Shown: positions 25,636 to 33,881 of the stretch, piece by piece
Layout of the letters: the number at the start of each line of letters is the position of its first letter
How positions within the stretch are numbered: position 1 is the first letter of the stretch
From: Flavobacterium aeripolare
Lineage (GTDB): Bacteria > Bacteroidota > Bacteroidia > Flavobacteriales > Flavobacteriaceae
Length of the DNA: 64,000 bases
NCBI RefSeq assembly: GCF_013294025.1
Contig: NZ_JABSNL010000001.1
Location: forward strand, 168,095-232,094
Reading direction: 5' to 3'
Made by a program: the position numbers and the translations under genes
The notes under the pieces: generated by a model
What the model saw: the letters and a program-made list of their open reading frames with translations, nothing else
Told to the model about the DNA's origin: nothing
The model's database searches: none

Positions 25636-26610
25636 TTATATTTTAAATTCACCAACAGCTTTTTCACAACCATTCCAATTGATAGCTACATTAGATTCAT
25701 CAAAAAGTAGTTCTTCTGGTTCTAACAAATTAGGAAAACCACTTATCCCTTCAGTAGGCCCATAAAAATCACCAGATTTTGCCTCTTTATCCATAGCCGC
25801 TCTAATAATTCCAGCCGCACCATCTTCTGCAGACTGTGCTTGGCTCATAACTCCTCCGTTAACATCCATTCCACCGGTTTTAGATGAAGTTGATTGAAGG
25901 TTGGTTATTGCTACTCCAGGATGCGCTAATAATGAAATAATATTTTTAACGTTAGCTTCTGAAAGTTTCTTTTTTAAACCATAAGTAAAAGTTGCATTTG
26001 CCAATTTAGTTTGGTGATAACGCTCCCATCTGGCGCCTTGAAAATTTGCGGTTTCTTCAGCTGTTCCATTACCACCTAAATTACCTCCATTTTTCTCAAA
26101 ATAGGCAGATTCTAATGGTCCACCTAATCTAGATAACGACGTTTGGTTTATGACTCTAGCTTCACTACTGTTTTTAAGCAAAGGGTATAATTCTTTGGTT
26201 AAAAGAAAGTGTGATATAGCATTTGTTTGCATCTGAACATCATACCCATCTTTAGTCGCTTCATCTTTTACAGCCATAATTCCAGCATTATTGACTAAAA
26301 CATCCAGAACATTATACTCCGATTTAATTTTTTCTGCTGCTTGTTTTACACTTTCTAAATCTTGCAAATCGCAAGCTATAGCTTCAAATTTACCGTTTGG
26401 AACCGCTTCGGTTAACTGCTTATACGCATTTTCTGATCTTGCACTTGTACGATTAAGCAATAGGACTGTAGCCCCTTTTTTAGCAACTTCTCTTGCGAAT
26501 ACAAATCCGGTACCACTTGTTGTGCCTGTAATGGCAACCACCTTATTTGTCATATCTTGAGCATGTTCTTCAAGTACTTTATCAAGGTGGATTGTTTTAT
26601 TTTGAGTCAT
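25636..26610 (-). CDS. SDR-family oxidoreductase (extended, retinol-dehydrogenase-like)
   Basis: This 324-residue SDR has the AITGTTSGTGFVFAREVAKK cofactor loop, NNAGIM, NQTSLSRL with the catalytic Ser, and YHQTKLAN with the catalytic Tyr and Lys. The overall pattern is close to protochlorophyllide-reductase/retinol-dehydrogenase-like SDRs. Substrate is unknown. It starts with a 20-residue extension before the Rossmann fold. Just upstream lies a relic of another SDR 3' end (26620-26703). Confidence 0.85.
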   Translation of the reverse strand: MTQNKTIHLDKVLEEHAQDMTNKVVAITGTTSGTGFVFAREVAKKGATVLLLNRTSARSENAYKQLTEAVPNGKFEAIACDLQDLESVKQAAEKIKSEYNVLDVLVNNAGIMAVKDEATKDGYDVQMQTNAISHFLLTKELYPLLKNSSEARVINQTSLSRLGGPLESAYFEKNGGNLGGNGTAEETANFQGARWERYHQTKLANATFTYGLKKKLSEANVKNIISLLAHPGVAITNLQSTSSKTGGMDVNGGVMSQAQSAEDGAAGIIRAAMDKEAKSGDFYGPTEGISGFPNLLEPEELLFDESNVAINWNGCEKAVGEFKI

Positions 26611-26619
26611 AATTTTTTA

Positions 26620-26703
26620 TTATTTGTAATTGTTGGTTTTAATTTTTTGTACTATTGGACCAATAACCAATTCATTTATCTCTATTTCATCTAGTTGCTC
26701 TAA
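26620..26703 (-). pseudogene. relic of an SDR gene 3' end
   Basis: The minus strand encodes EQLDEIEINELVIGPIVQ, closely matching EQPDDVDINELVIRPTVQ at the C-terminus of the intact SDR at 27934. The DNA similarity covers about 26648-26700. Upstream of it the frame is broken by a stop and no SDR sequence remains. Confidence 0.75.
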
Positions 26704-26769
26704 CTTCTTTTCCTTCTATTGTTTTACTATAATTCTATGTGCCCAAGGTCACTATTTTAATTCCTATTA

Positions 26770-27213
26770 TTAAGCTCCAAGTACATTAGCCATGTTAAGT
26801 CTTAAACTTTTAATACGCCAACCACTTTTTGTTCTAACATAATCATTATCATAACTAGCAAGCATACAAATCACTTTTTCGCCATCAATAGCTGGAGAAA
26901 AAAGTATCCATTTTGCAGTAGCTTTATCTTCATTAATTTCAATAATGGGGTTCGTAAAACTATGAATGAAGAATTTATTTTCTGCATCAAAAGAGGTAAA
27001 GGATTCCATTATTTCTTTGTGCCCATTAGCTAATACTCCAGCTCCTGGGGCTTCCCATAAAGCATCTTCGGTAAATATGTCAGTAAGCTTCTCAATATAC
27101 ATTTCCTTTCCATTCCAACCTTTATCTACATAATGACCGTAGGTAGCCTGTAGTGTTCTTATAGCTTCTAAATCTTCTAATTTTTGAATTCTTTGTTCTA
27201 ATGTATTTTCCAT
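26770..27213 (-). CDS. SnoaL-like / NTF2-fold protein
   Basis: The 147-residue protein begins with a helical LEQRIQKLEDLEAIRTLQATYGHYVDKG, typical of SnoaL_4-type proteins. LTDIFTEDALWEAPGAG and ATAKWILFSPAIDGEKVICML follow. The early Tyr/His/Asp positions suit a small-molecule pocket. Function is unassigned. A 22-bp palindrome (27241-27262) lies just upstream of the start. Confidence 0.8.
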   Translation of the reverse strand: MENTLEQRIQKLEDLEAIRTLQATYGHYVDKGWNGKEMYIEKLTDIFTEDALWEAPGAGVLANGHKEIMESFTSFDAENKFFIHSFTNPIIEINEDKATAKWILFSPAIDGEKVICMLASYDNDYVRTKSGWRIKSLRLNMANVLGA

Positions 27214-27240
27214 TATTGTATTTTTTCATGAATTCCACAG

Positions 27241-27262
27241 GTACTAAACTCTTGTTTTGTAC
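27241..27262. promoter_or_regulatory. 22-bp palindrome, candidate operator
   Basis: GTACTAAAC, TCTT, GTTTTGTAC: the half-sites are inverted repeats with one mismatch. It lies 28 bases upstream of the SnoaL-like gene start. HxlR-type regulators bind GTAC-flanked palindromes in other bacteria, so it is a candidate site. Confidence 0.45.
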
Positions 27263-27281
27263 CGAAGGAAATACTAGTTCA

Positions 27282-27917
27282 TTAACTTAGAGATTCTCTA
27301 ATAGATTCTTTTCCGCTAAATAACTCAACTGTTTTGCCTTTTGTAGCGTTATTTTCTAGACAATACGCAATTACATTAGCGACATCTTCTCTAGGAATGA
27401 CTAGCTCTTTAAAATTTTCAGATCTTGTAGTTCTAATTAAACCCGTTGCTTTTTCATTGATTAAACTACCAGGTTGTAAAATCGTATACGCTAAACCACT
27501 TTCTAATAAATAATAATCGGCAAAATACTTCGCTACTAAATATGGTTTTAAGTCAGATACAAACTCGTTAGGATCACCAGCACCCAGACCACTTACCATA
27601 ATAAAATGCTGTATATCATTTTTTATAGCATAATCAACAGCCTTTTTGGCTGCCCATAGATCTATTAAAAGTGTTTTATCGTAACCTGTATTACCTCCAG
27701 AACCAGCACTAAATACTACTTTATCGCAATCTTTAAAAGCGTGTTCAAAATCGTTTTCAAGGTCTCCAACTACAATTTCTGCACCTAGTTTTTTAAGTTC
27801 TTGCCCTTTCTGTTCATTACGAACCAAGGCAACTACAGAATTTTCTTCTTGGAGCAATTTTTCAACAAGTATTTTTCCTATTTGCCCACTTGCTCCTATA
27901 ACTAAGGTTTTTTTCAT
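27282..27917 (-). CDS. NAD(P)H-binding atypical SDR (SDR_a5-like)
   Basis: The 211-residue protein starts KKTLVIGASGQIGKILVEKLL (GxxGxxG) and continues with VVGDLENDFEHAFKDCDKVVFSAG. A YLVAKYFADYYLLESGLAYTILQPGSL segment follows, typical of atypical SDRs related to NmrA/YwnB. It probably binds NADPH and reduces or senses small molecules. It ends 17 bp after the next SDR gene in the transcription direction and is likely in one operon with it. Confidence 0.85.
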   Translation of the reverse strand: MKKTLVIGASGQIGKILVEKLLQEENSVVALVRNEQKGQELKKLGAEIVVGDLENDFEHAFKDCDKVVFSAGSGGNTGYDKTLLIDLWAAKKAVDYAIKNDIQHFIMVSGLGAGDPNEFVSDLKPYLVAKYFADYYLLESGLAYTILQPGSLINEKATGLIRTTRSENFKELVIPREDVANVIAYCLENNATKGKTVELFSGKESIRESLS

Positions 27918-27933
27918 ACTAGATTTTATATCA

Positions 27934-28674
27934 TTAAAATTCCTGTACCGTAGGACGAATTACTAATTCATTAATATCCACATCATCTGGTTGCTCAATA
28001 GCATAAGCCACTGCTTTAGCAATAGAAATTGCAGGAATAGCATCTTTATATACTTGTTGAACAAACTGAGATGTAGCCTCGTCTGAGCTTCCTAGTTGCA
28101 ATTCAGAATCAATTAAACCTGGCGAAAGTATGGTGGTTCTAATGTCCTTGCCTACTTCTTGTCTTAATCCTTCACTAATCGCTCTTACAGCAAATTTAGT
28201 TCCGCTATATACGGCTCCACCTGGACTCACTTTTAATCCGGCTACGGATGCAAGATTTATAAAATGTCCTGATTTTTGTTTCTGGAATTCTGGTAATGCT
28301 GCAGCAATTCCGTATAACACTCCTTTGATATTTACGTCAATCATGCTGTCCCATTCGTCTACTTTAAGTGCAGCTAATGGTGCTAATGGCATAATGCCTG
28401 CATTATTTATCATTACATCTATTTTACCAAAACTGTCAATTGCCTTTTTAACTAATGCCTTTACATCATTAGCTTTGGTAACGTCTGTTTTTAGTACTTC
28501 AATTGCTCCTCCGCTTTTTCTTATTTCATCAGCAATTACCTCTAATTTATCTAGTCTACGAGCACCTAAAACTATTTTGGCTCCTTTTTCTGCTAAAAAA
28601 CGTGCTGTAGCTTCTCCTAATCCACTACTACCTCCTGTAATTACTACTACTTTACCTTCTATATTATTTTTCAT
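27934..28674 (-). CDS. classical SDR-family NADP-dependent oxidoreductase
   Basis: The 246-residue classical SDR has VITGGSSGLGEATARFLAEKG with a following GARR (NADP preference), NNAGIM, LASVAG with the catalytic Ser, and YSGTKFAV with the catalytic Tyr and Lys. It resembles the serine/clavaldehyde dehydrogenase-like branch. A relic of a second gene with the same C-terminus occurs at 26620-26703. Confidence 0.9.
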   Translation of the reverse strand: MKNNIEGKVVVITGGSSGLGEATARFLAEKGAKIVLGARRLDKLEVIADEIRKSGGAIEVLKTDVTKANDVKALVKKAIDSFGKIDVMINNAGIMPLAPLAALKVDEWDSMIDVNIKGVLYGIAAALPEFQKQKSGHFINLASVAGLKVSPGGAVYSGTKFAVRAISEGLRQEVGKDIRTTILSPGLIDSELQLGSSDEATSQFVQQVYKDAIPAISIAKAVAYAIEQPDDVDINELVIRPTVQEF

Positions 28675-28697
28675 TGTATTTGATTTTTAAAATTTTA

Positions 28698-29087
28698 TTA
28701 ATTAGTTCTTCCTACTATTAATTTTGAAAATGGTATTCCAGTAACTTTTACACTTCCAATTATGAAGACAATTGCTAATACTAAATCCATTCCCGTAGTG
28801 TATATCATTTCTTGTGGCACATCCCCAACCGTTGTGGCATAGGATACTAGAAATACGTTAAATAAGCGCACAAAACCATTCCAAAGGATTATGGGTGCTC
28901 TTGTGTTTACTTCTTGTATCGCCCAAATTAGTGATGCTCCCGCGAAGATTATAAAAGCACCTGCTACCGAATTGGTTATTAAGGCTTCGCCCGTTTTACT
29001 AGAGATTGCTTGTACAATCATCATAATACCTATTGGGAAGTTTAAGATACCAGCTATTAGAACTATTGTTTTAAATATTTTATTCAT
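28698..29087 (-). CDS. four-TM membrane protein, unknown
   Basis: This 129-residue protein has four hydrophobic helices (about 7-27, 40-60, 68-87 and 98-117) and no recognised motif. Its start codon overlaps the stop of the preceding NAD-dependent epimerase-like gene (29084-29087), so they are translationally coupled. Confidence 0.65.
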   Translation of the reverse strand: MNKIFKTIVLIAGILNFPIGIMMIVQAISSKTGEALITNSVAGAFIIFAGASLIWAIQEVNTRAPIILWNGFVRLFNVFLVSYATTVGDVPQEMIYTTGMDLVLAIVFIIGSVKVTGIPFSKLIVGRTN

Positions 29088-29761
29088 TTTGATTGGTTTA
29101 ATTTTTTGGCTAATTTATTAACCTGTTCATTTTCTAAAAGTTTGTTGTCGGTTCCAAAAAGAACGCTATTAATCATAGCGAGACCAACGTTGACACTTGT
29201 GGTGTTATTTTTCTTTTTTTCTAAAAGTCCAAAAAACGGACGAGCGATAAAATAGAATGCATTTACCCAAGATGTTTTTGATTTTATGCCTTTCAAAGGA
29301 ATAATTAATTGAAGTCGAAACATATAAGCATCTTTAAAGCCCATATTCAAAATCATATTCTCGGTTTTACCTTTTACACGGGCCCACATCAATTTTCCTT
29401 TTTCGGTACTATCGGTTCCTTCACCAGAAACATAATTGAATACCATTTGTGGATTACTAGCATAAAGCGTTTTAGCCAAAGCTTCGGTAATTCCGTAAGT
29501 AAATCGATAATAATCTTCTTCTTTCATTCCAATTGATGAAACTCCCATGCAATGAAAAGAAGCATCATACCCTTGCAATTGATCCTTAATAGCACTAAAA
29601 TCGAAGAAATTTTTATGAATTATTTCTTTCAATTTTGGATGCTGCATTTGCAAAGAGCTTCGGTTTATGACCAATACTTCTTGAACATTTGGAGATTCTA
29701 AACATTCTATTAAAACGCCTCGTCCCACCATACCCGTGGTTCCTGTTATAATTACTTTCAT
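29084..29761 (-). CDS. NAD-dependent epimerase/dehydratase-like atypical SDR
   Basis: The 225-residue protein begins KVIITGTTGMVGRGVLIECL, an NAD(P)-binding loop. It continues with YDASFHCMGVSSIGMKEEDY and FNYVSGEGTDSTEKGKLMWARVKGKTE. It belongs to the NAD(P)-binding epimerase-like group with a degenerate active site. It overlaps both neighbours by 4 bases (ATGA type), forming a tight trio with the TfoX-like and membrane protein genes. Confidence 0.85.
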   Translation of the reverse strand: MKVIITGTTGMVGRGVLIECLESPNVQEVLVINRSSLQMQHPKLKEIIHKNFFDFSAIKDQLQGYDASFHCMGVSSIGMKEEDYYRFTYGITEALAKTLYASNPQMVFNYVSGEGTDSTEKGKLMWARVKGKTENMILNMGFKDAYMFRLQLIIPLKGIKSKTSWVNAFYFIARPFFGLLEKKKNNTTSVNVGLAMINSVLFGTDNKLLENEQVNKLAKKLNQSK

Positions 29762-30090
29762 TTATTATTTTTATTTTTTTGAATTTCTAAAGAGACTTTA
29801 GCCCAAGCAATAACTTGGTTAGCATCTTCCAGAATTTCGATAGGAACTTCATAAAAAGAAGCGACCACACTGTTACTTTTAAAAAGTTTTAAAGCTTCAG
29901 AACCAGCTGCTAGATAGTCCGCTTTATTGCTTTCATCTACTTTGAAATAGAGTACTTCTTTTGAAACAATTCCAAACATCAAATCGTCTGTATACAGACC
30001 TACACAACCGAACATTCGTTTGGAATGAATCGTTTTCCAATTGGACAATTGATCCAAAATAAAGTCTAAATAATCAGTTGAAGCAGCCAT
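29758..30090 (-). CDS. TfoX/Sxy N-terminal domain protein
   Basis: The 110-residue protein matches the TfoX N-terminal domain: KRMFGCVGLYTDDLMFGIVSKEVLYFKVDESNKADYLA, then a C-terminal helix. Despite the name, stand-alone short members are not shown to control competence. It overlaps the next gene by 4 bases and lies 6 bases after a dehalogenase-like hydrolase gene. Confidence 0.85.
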   Translation of the reverse strand: MAASTDYLDFILDQLSNWKTIHSKRMFGCVGLYTDDLMFGIVSKEVLYFKVDESNKADYLAAGSEALKLFKSNSVVASFYEVPIEILEDANQVIAWAKVSLEIQKNKNNK

Positions 30091-30096
30091 TTATAT

Positions 30097-31041
30097 TTAT
30101 TTTGATTCTAAATTTTTCAGCATTCTTCGTAAAGATAACACAAAACTCTTGGGACTATCTTCTTGTGTAAAATGTCCTGCTTCAGGAAGCAATTGTACTG
30201 GTGCTGTAGGATAAATAGAACGCCATTTATCTTGAATCTCTTTAGAAGCAACAACGTCATCTTTTATTCCGAAAATAAGTTCAACTGGTTTATCTTGTAG
30301 TGTGCTTAATTTTGCTTCTAATTCTTCTAGCCAATCAGCTGCCAAGGTAATTTCTGCCGGAAAAACAGCGGTTCCTTTTCTAGACTCTTTGGTTGGGAAA
30401 GCCATTGAATATGCATCTGTAATGGCTTTGTTACTGCTTGATTTGAAATTAATCGAGCCTTGCATTAATGTAGTTGCAAAAAAGTTTTCGTCTATAATTT
30501 TTGCTTGCATTTCTGGCGTTCTCATGTACATAGAGAATTCGACCATTTTACCTTCCGCTTTCCAAGCCCAAGTATTGCTTATCACAACTCCCAACACTTT
30601 ATCAGGATTACTAGTAGCAACAGATAAACCTGTTGGACCTCCCCAATCTTGAACAACAATAATAAACTTATCTAGTTTTAAATGTTCAAAAAGAAGAGCA
30701 CTAATCCATTGTGCATGCTCTTGTGGCGTAAAACCATAATTTGCTGGTGTGTCCGAAAAACCAAAACCAGGTAAATCATAAGCGATTACTCTAGCTTCAC
30801 CAGAAAGTTCTTTAATAATATTTCGATTCAAAAAAGACCAATCTGGGTTTCCGTGTGTTAATACAATCGGAATTCCTTCGCCTTCATCAATATAATGCAT
30901 AGAAACTCCGTCTTTATCGAACCAATTACTTTGAAAAGGATATTCCGTTTTATCCACTATAAAAGGTCGCTGCTTTTTGTTGTTTCTATCTCTATTGAAA
31001 ATTAAGGGATCAGGTATTTGTGTGTTTATTTTGTTTTCCAT
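30097..31041 (-). CDS. haloalkane dehalogenase-like alpha/beta hydrolase
   Basis: The 314-residue hydrolase has HGNPDWSFLNRNI (Asn65 and Trp68), DLPGFGFSDTP, VVQDWGGPTGLS with nucleophile Asp132 and Trp133, an acid Asp near 261-262 (GIKDDV) and GHFTQED with His290. An Asp nucleophile followed by Trp is the dehalogenase signature rather than the Ser of esterases; an epoxide hydrolase is the main alternative. It is the first gene of a run of closely spaced minus-strand genes down to 28698, and the second such enzyme in this island. Confidence 0.8.
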   Translation of the reverse strand: MENKINTQIPDPLIFNRDRNNKKQRPFIVDKTEYPFQSNWFDKDGVSMHYIDEGEGIPIVLTHGNPDWSFLNRNIIKELSGEARVIAYDLPGFGFSDTPANYGFTPQEHAQWISALLFEHLKLDKFIIVVQDWGGPTGLSVATSNPDKVLGVVISNTWAWKAEGKMVEFSMYMRTPEMQAKIIDENFFATTLMQGSINFKSSSNKAITDAYSMAFPTKESRKGTAVFPAEITLAADWLEELEAKLSTLQDKPVELIFGIKDDVVASKEIQDKWRSIYPTAPVQLLPEAGHFTQEDSPKSFVLSLRRMLKNLESK

Positions 31042-31385
31042 GGTGTTTTTATTTAATGTAAATGGATATTTCTTTGCTGATTTTATAATTTAAATCTATA
31101 AACAAACGCTAACAATTTGTCTAGCACAAAGATAAGCAACACTATAGACTCAAAATTTATACTAATTCTTGAATGTTGTATACTTTTTAAGGTACGCAGT
31201 TGCAACGCTGCAATCTAGATCGTATTTAATTCACTACGAGTTAGTTACTGTATAGTAGTAATTCGTCATTTACCGATAATAAAAAAGCTGAGACTATTTT
31301 TGTAATAATCTTAGTGCTCACGATGTAATTGAATTTTGAAAATCGAATTCGGAATTATACTTTAGGGATTGGGCTATTAAGTTGA
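31042..31385. other. non-coding gap with a repeat tail
   Basis: This gap between the dehalogenase-like gene and the MBL-like gene is AT-rich. Its last part (about 31315-31372) has the tail of the modular hairpin repeat: a CACGATGTAATTGA-like stretch followed by GAATTATACTTTAGGG, ending about 14 bases before the next stop codon. I see nothing else in it. Confidence 0.55.
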
Positions 31386-32288
31386 TTATTTTTTTTGATA
31401 TAACATTTTTGCACTTCCTAACAGGTAATTTCTCCATCCAAAATTAGGATAGGCTTTATCCATTTTCTGAATGAATTCTTCTTCATTCTTAGCCGCAGAA
31501 AGTAGTGCTTTCATTTCTTTAAGATAGTTGATTTTAATGGTCACGTCTCCCGAAGTTTCCGGTGCACTGTGTGAAGAAAAATAGGTGGTATAGCCTTTTT
31601 CTTGAAAAGCAGTAAGCTCTTTAATTACCGTATCTATAAATTCAGTATTGAAAATCATAGTATGGTTGTCGTGCCCAACCATATGTAAGTGAACCGCCTT
31701 TATTGCTGGCATTTCTACATCAAAACCAAAACCGGTAGGCGTAATAATAAAAGGAATCCCTGAAATCTCTTGAGCTCCCGCCTTTAATAAATCGGTTGGT
31801 ACAATTGTAGTTTCGTCAAGATCTTGTCCTGAGACTTTTTTCAAGACAGATAGCGATTCATTTCCGGAATTCTTCATATAATCCAAAGATTCTTGATTAG
31901 AATAGATATGATTGAATTTTAGCTTGTCAGTATCAAAAAAGTGCTTTCCAATTAAATGATACGAAACCATTACATCAATATCTTTGTAACCCAAACCAAC
32001 AATATAATCCACTAGTTCCTTGTAATTATCTTTCATTGGAGGAGTCTCTATTAATACCCCTTTTCCCTTCTTTTCGATAAAAAAAGCGTGAGTATTAAAA
32101 AAGCCTTTCGTTTCATAAACGTGAACTTTCGTTTCTCCGTAATCAAAAATTTGCATAGTACCCTTTTTCAATTGCACTGCTTTTATATTTTCATTAAAAG
32201 TTCGCATACTTGGTTCTTGAGCTGAAACATTCTGAATTCCAAATGATACTATAAATCCGTAAACTATTGCTGTAATTATATTTTTCAT
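31386..32288 (-). CDS. secreted MBL-fold-like protein without the metal motif
   Basis: The 300-residue protein has a signal peptide (ends VSAQ near residue 24). The body resembles the N-terminal part of metallo-beta-lactamase-fold proteins (HAFFIEKKGKGVLIETPP, then VDYIVGLGYKDIDVMVSYHLIGKHFF). Where HxHxDH is expected there is only SYHLIGKH, so dinuclear metal binding is doubtful. It is periplasmic and its function is unknown. It is followed by a repeat tail. Confidence 0.65.
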   Translation of the reverse strand: MKNIITAIVYGFIVSFGIQNVSAQEPSMRTFNENIKAVQLKKGTMQIFDYGETKVHVYETKGFFNTHAFFIEKKGKGVLIETPPMKDNYKELVDYIVGLGYKDIDVMVSYHLIGKHFFDTDKLKFNHIYSNQESLDYMKNSGNESLSVLKKVSGQDLDETTIVPTDLLKAGAQEISGIPFIITPTGFGFDVEMPAIKAVHLHMVGHDNHTMIFNTEFIDTVIKELTAFQEKGYTTYFSSHSAPETSGDVTIKINYLKEMKALLSAAKNEEEFIQKMDKAYPNFGWRNYLLGSAKMLYQKK

Positions 32289-32299
32289 CTTTAACTAAA

Positions 32300-32923
32300 T
32301 TATATTTCTGTTACGAAATTCATATATTGTTTTAAATCTCCATCTACCGCTTCTTCCAACAATTTTCTTGTTTTCATGGCGTATGGTTGATTAAAATGAA
32401 TGTCCCAAACATCAGATTATTTTCTCCAATGTTCATAAACAGCCAAGGTATCTTCTTGCCCGTCAACAGTGTATAAATCAACAAGGATGTTTCCTTCTTC
32501 CTCTTTTCGAGTGTTGGTAATATGATCTTCAAATTGGGCTAGAATTTGATTTCTATAAGTTGGATCGAACTTAAAGATGAAGAAAATGATGAACAGTTCG
32601 TCATCTGCATTTGCAGATTTAGAACGATCTGGTAACGGATTAGTATCACCTAAAAAGTAGAAATCGGGTGCGGTTGCCAAGGCTGTTTGGCCTATTTGCA
32701 TTAACTTTTGGGTATGAGGCTCTTTGTCATGAGATTCGATGGCTGCTTTGTCTGCCCAACGTTCGTACACAAAAAACACATTGGCATCTGCTTTCGATAT
32801 AAAAACTTTAATTTCGTGATTTCCCGCTTACTTTTGTGTTGCCGCTTGCGCTTCTTTTAAAGTTGCTGCAAAACTAGTTGCGTGTTCTGGTTTTGCGGTG
32901 AATTTTACTATGGTGCTTTTCAT
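32300..32923 (-). pseudogene. two-domain ABM (antibiotic biosynthesis monooxygenase) gene with two in-frame stops
   Basis: Reading from the ATG at 32921-32923 gives MKSTIVKFTAKPEHATSFAA and onward. There is a TAA at 32828-32830 (codon 32), a second TAA at 32417-32419 and the natural stop at 32300-32302; the frame is otherwise intact for 207 codons. The middle contains NVFFVYERWADKAAIESHDK and a second VYEHWRK, the paired ABM domains. Each stop follows a Lys and could be a GAA-to-TAA change. A truncated 120-residue product from a GTG near 32779 is possible, but I regard the gene as decayed. Confidence 0.8.
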
Positions 32924-32935
32924 TTTATAATTTTG

Positions 32936-33859
32936 TTATAATTTTATAAATTCTTTAATGTCTTTAGCGACTTCCTCTGGCACTTCTAATTGTGGTGAAT
33001 GCGATGCGTTTTCAATAACAACCAACTTCGCATTCGGAATGTGATCTTTGTAATATTCAGCCACATTAAAACGAACCACTTCATCGTGTTTCCCTTGTAA
33101 TACTAATGTTGGTGCTTTGATATACTGAACATCTTCTTTAAGGTTGAAATACTTTCCGTTTTTAATCGCAGGAATTAAAGTGCCATCTACAAAATCTTTA
33201 CTGTTGTTAACCGTTTCTATCAAATAATCAGCAATAGGCCCAGGAAGATCAGGTACTTTGTAAAAAACACGTTGAAGCACTTTGTTTAGCTCCGCTCTGT
33301 TTTCAATTTTTTTCCCAAAACCACTATATACCACATGGTCATCTACGGTAATTCCGGCTGCATCTAACAATATTAAATTTGTAACATCAGCAGGATATTT
33401 TACGGCATAGGCAGCAGCTGTGTGTCCGCCCATTGAATTACCAATTAGGTTGAACTGTTTTACATCAATTTGAGCTAAAAACGATTTTAGAAAAGTGGCT
33501 TGTCCGTCAATAGAATAGTCTAAACCCTGTTTTCTTTCATTCTCACCATGTCCTGCTAAATCAGGTAAAATTAAATGGTAATCTGAGGACAAATATTTAG
33601 CCATTTGCAAAAAGCTGTTCTTATCATCTCCCATACCGTGTACTAATACAAAATTTGGTTTATCATTATTTGCTTCGCTTTCGTAAAAATGCACGGTGTA
33701 CCCATTTACAACTACCGTTTTCTTTTCTAAATTTGCTGCATTGGCATAACTAGCATTCGTTTGATCTACAAGTACCTTTGGAAAAAAGAAAAATACAATG
33801 GCTCCAATTAATAGTAAGCCAACGATGATTCCGCCAACTATTTTTAAGAATTTTTTCAT
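32936..33859 (-). CDS. membrane-anchored alpha/beta hydrolase
   Basis: The 307-residue protein has an N-terminal membrane anchor (residues 5-30) and then a serine hydrolase: VLVHGMGDDKNSF oxyanion loop, LIGNSMGGH with Ser142 nucleophile, GKHDEV with an acid Asp and NASHSPQ with the His. The canonical Ser rules out a dehalogenase. The substrate is unknown. It lies 22 bp after the nitroreductase gene and is probably co-transcribed with it from the nfsB promoter. Confidence 0.85.
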   Translation of the reverse strand: MKKFLKIVGGIIVGLLLIGAIVFFFFPKVLVDQTNASYANAANLEKKTVVVNGYTVHFYESEANNDKPNFVLVHGMGDDKNSFLQMAKYLSSDYHLILPDLAGHGENERKQGLDYSIDGQATFLKSFLAQIDVKQFNLIGNSMGGHTAAAYAVKYPADVTNLILLDAAGITVDDHVVYSGFGKKIENRAELNKVLQRVFYKVPDLPGPIADYLIETVNNSKDFVDGTLIPAIKNGKYFNLKEDVQYIKAPTLVLQGKHDEVVRFNVAEYYKDHIPNAKLVVIENASHSPQLEVPEEVAKDIKEFIKL

Positions 33860-33881
33860 AATTTATATTGTTTTAAATGGA

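Noticed and set aside
32417-32779. intact 120-residue ABM protein
   Set aside because: It is the middle part of a longer frame that continues on both sides across single stop codons, so it is better described as a pseudogene.
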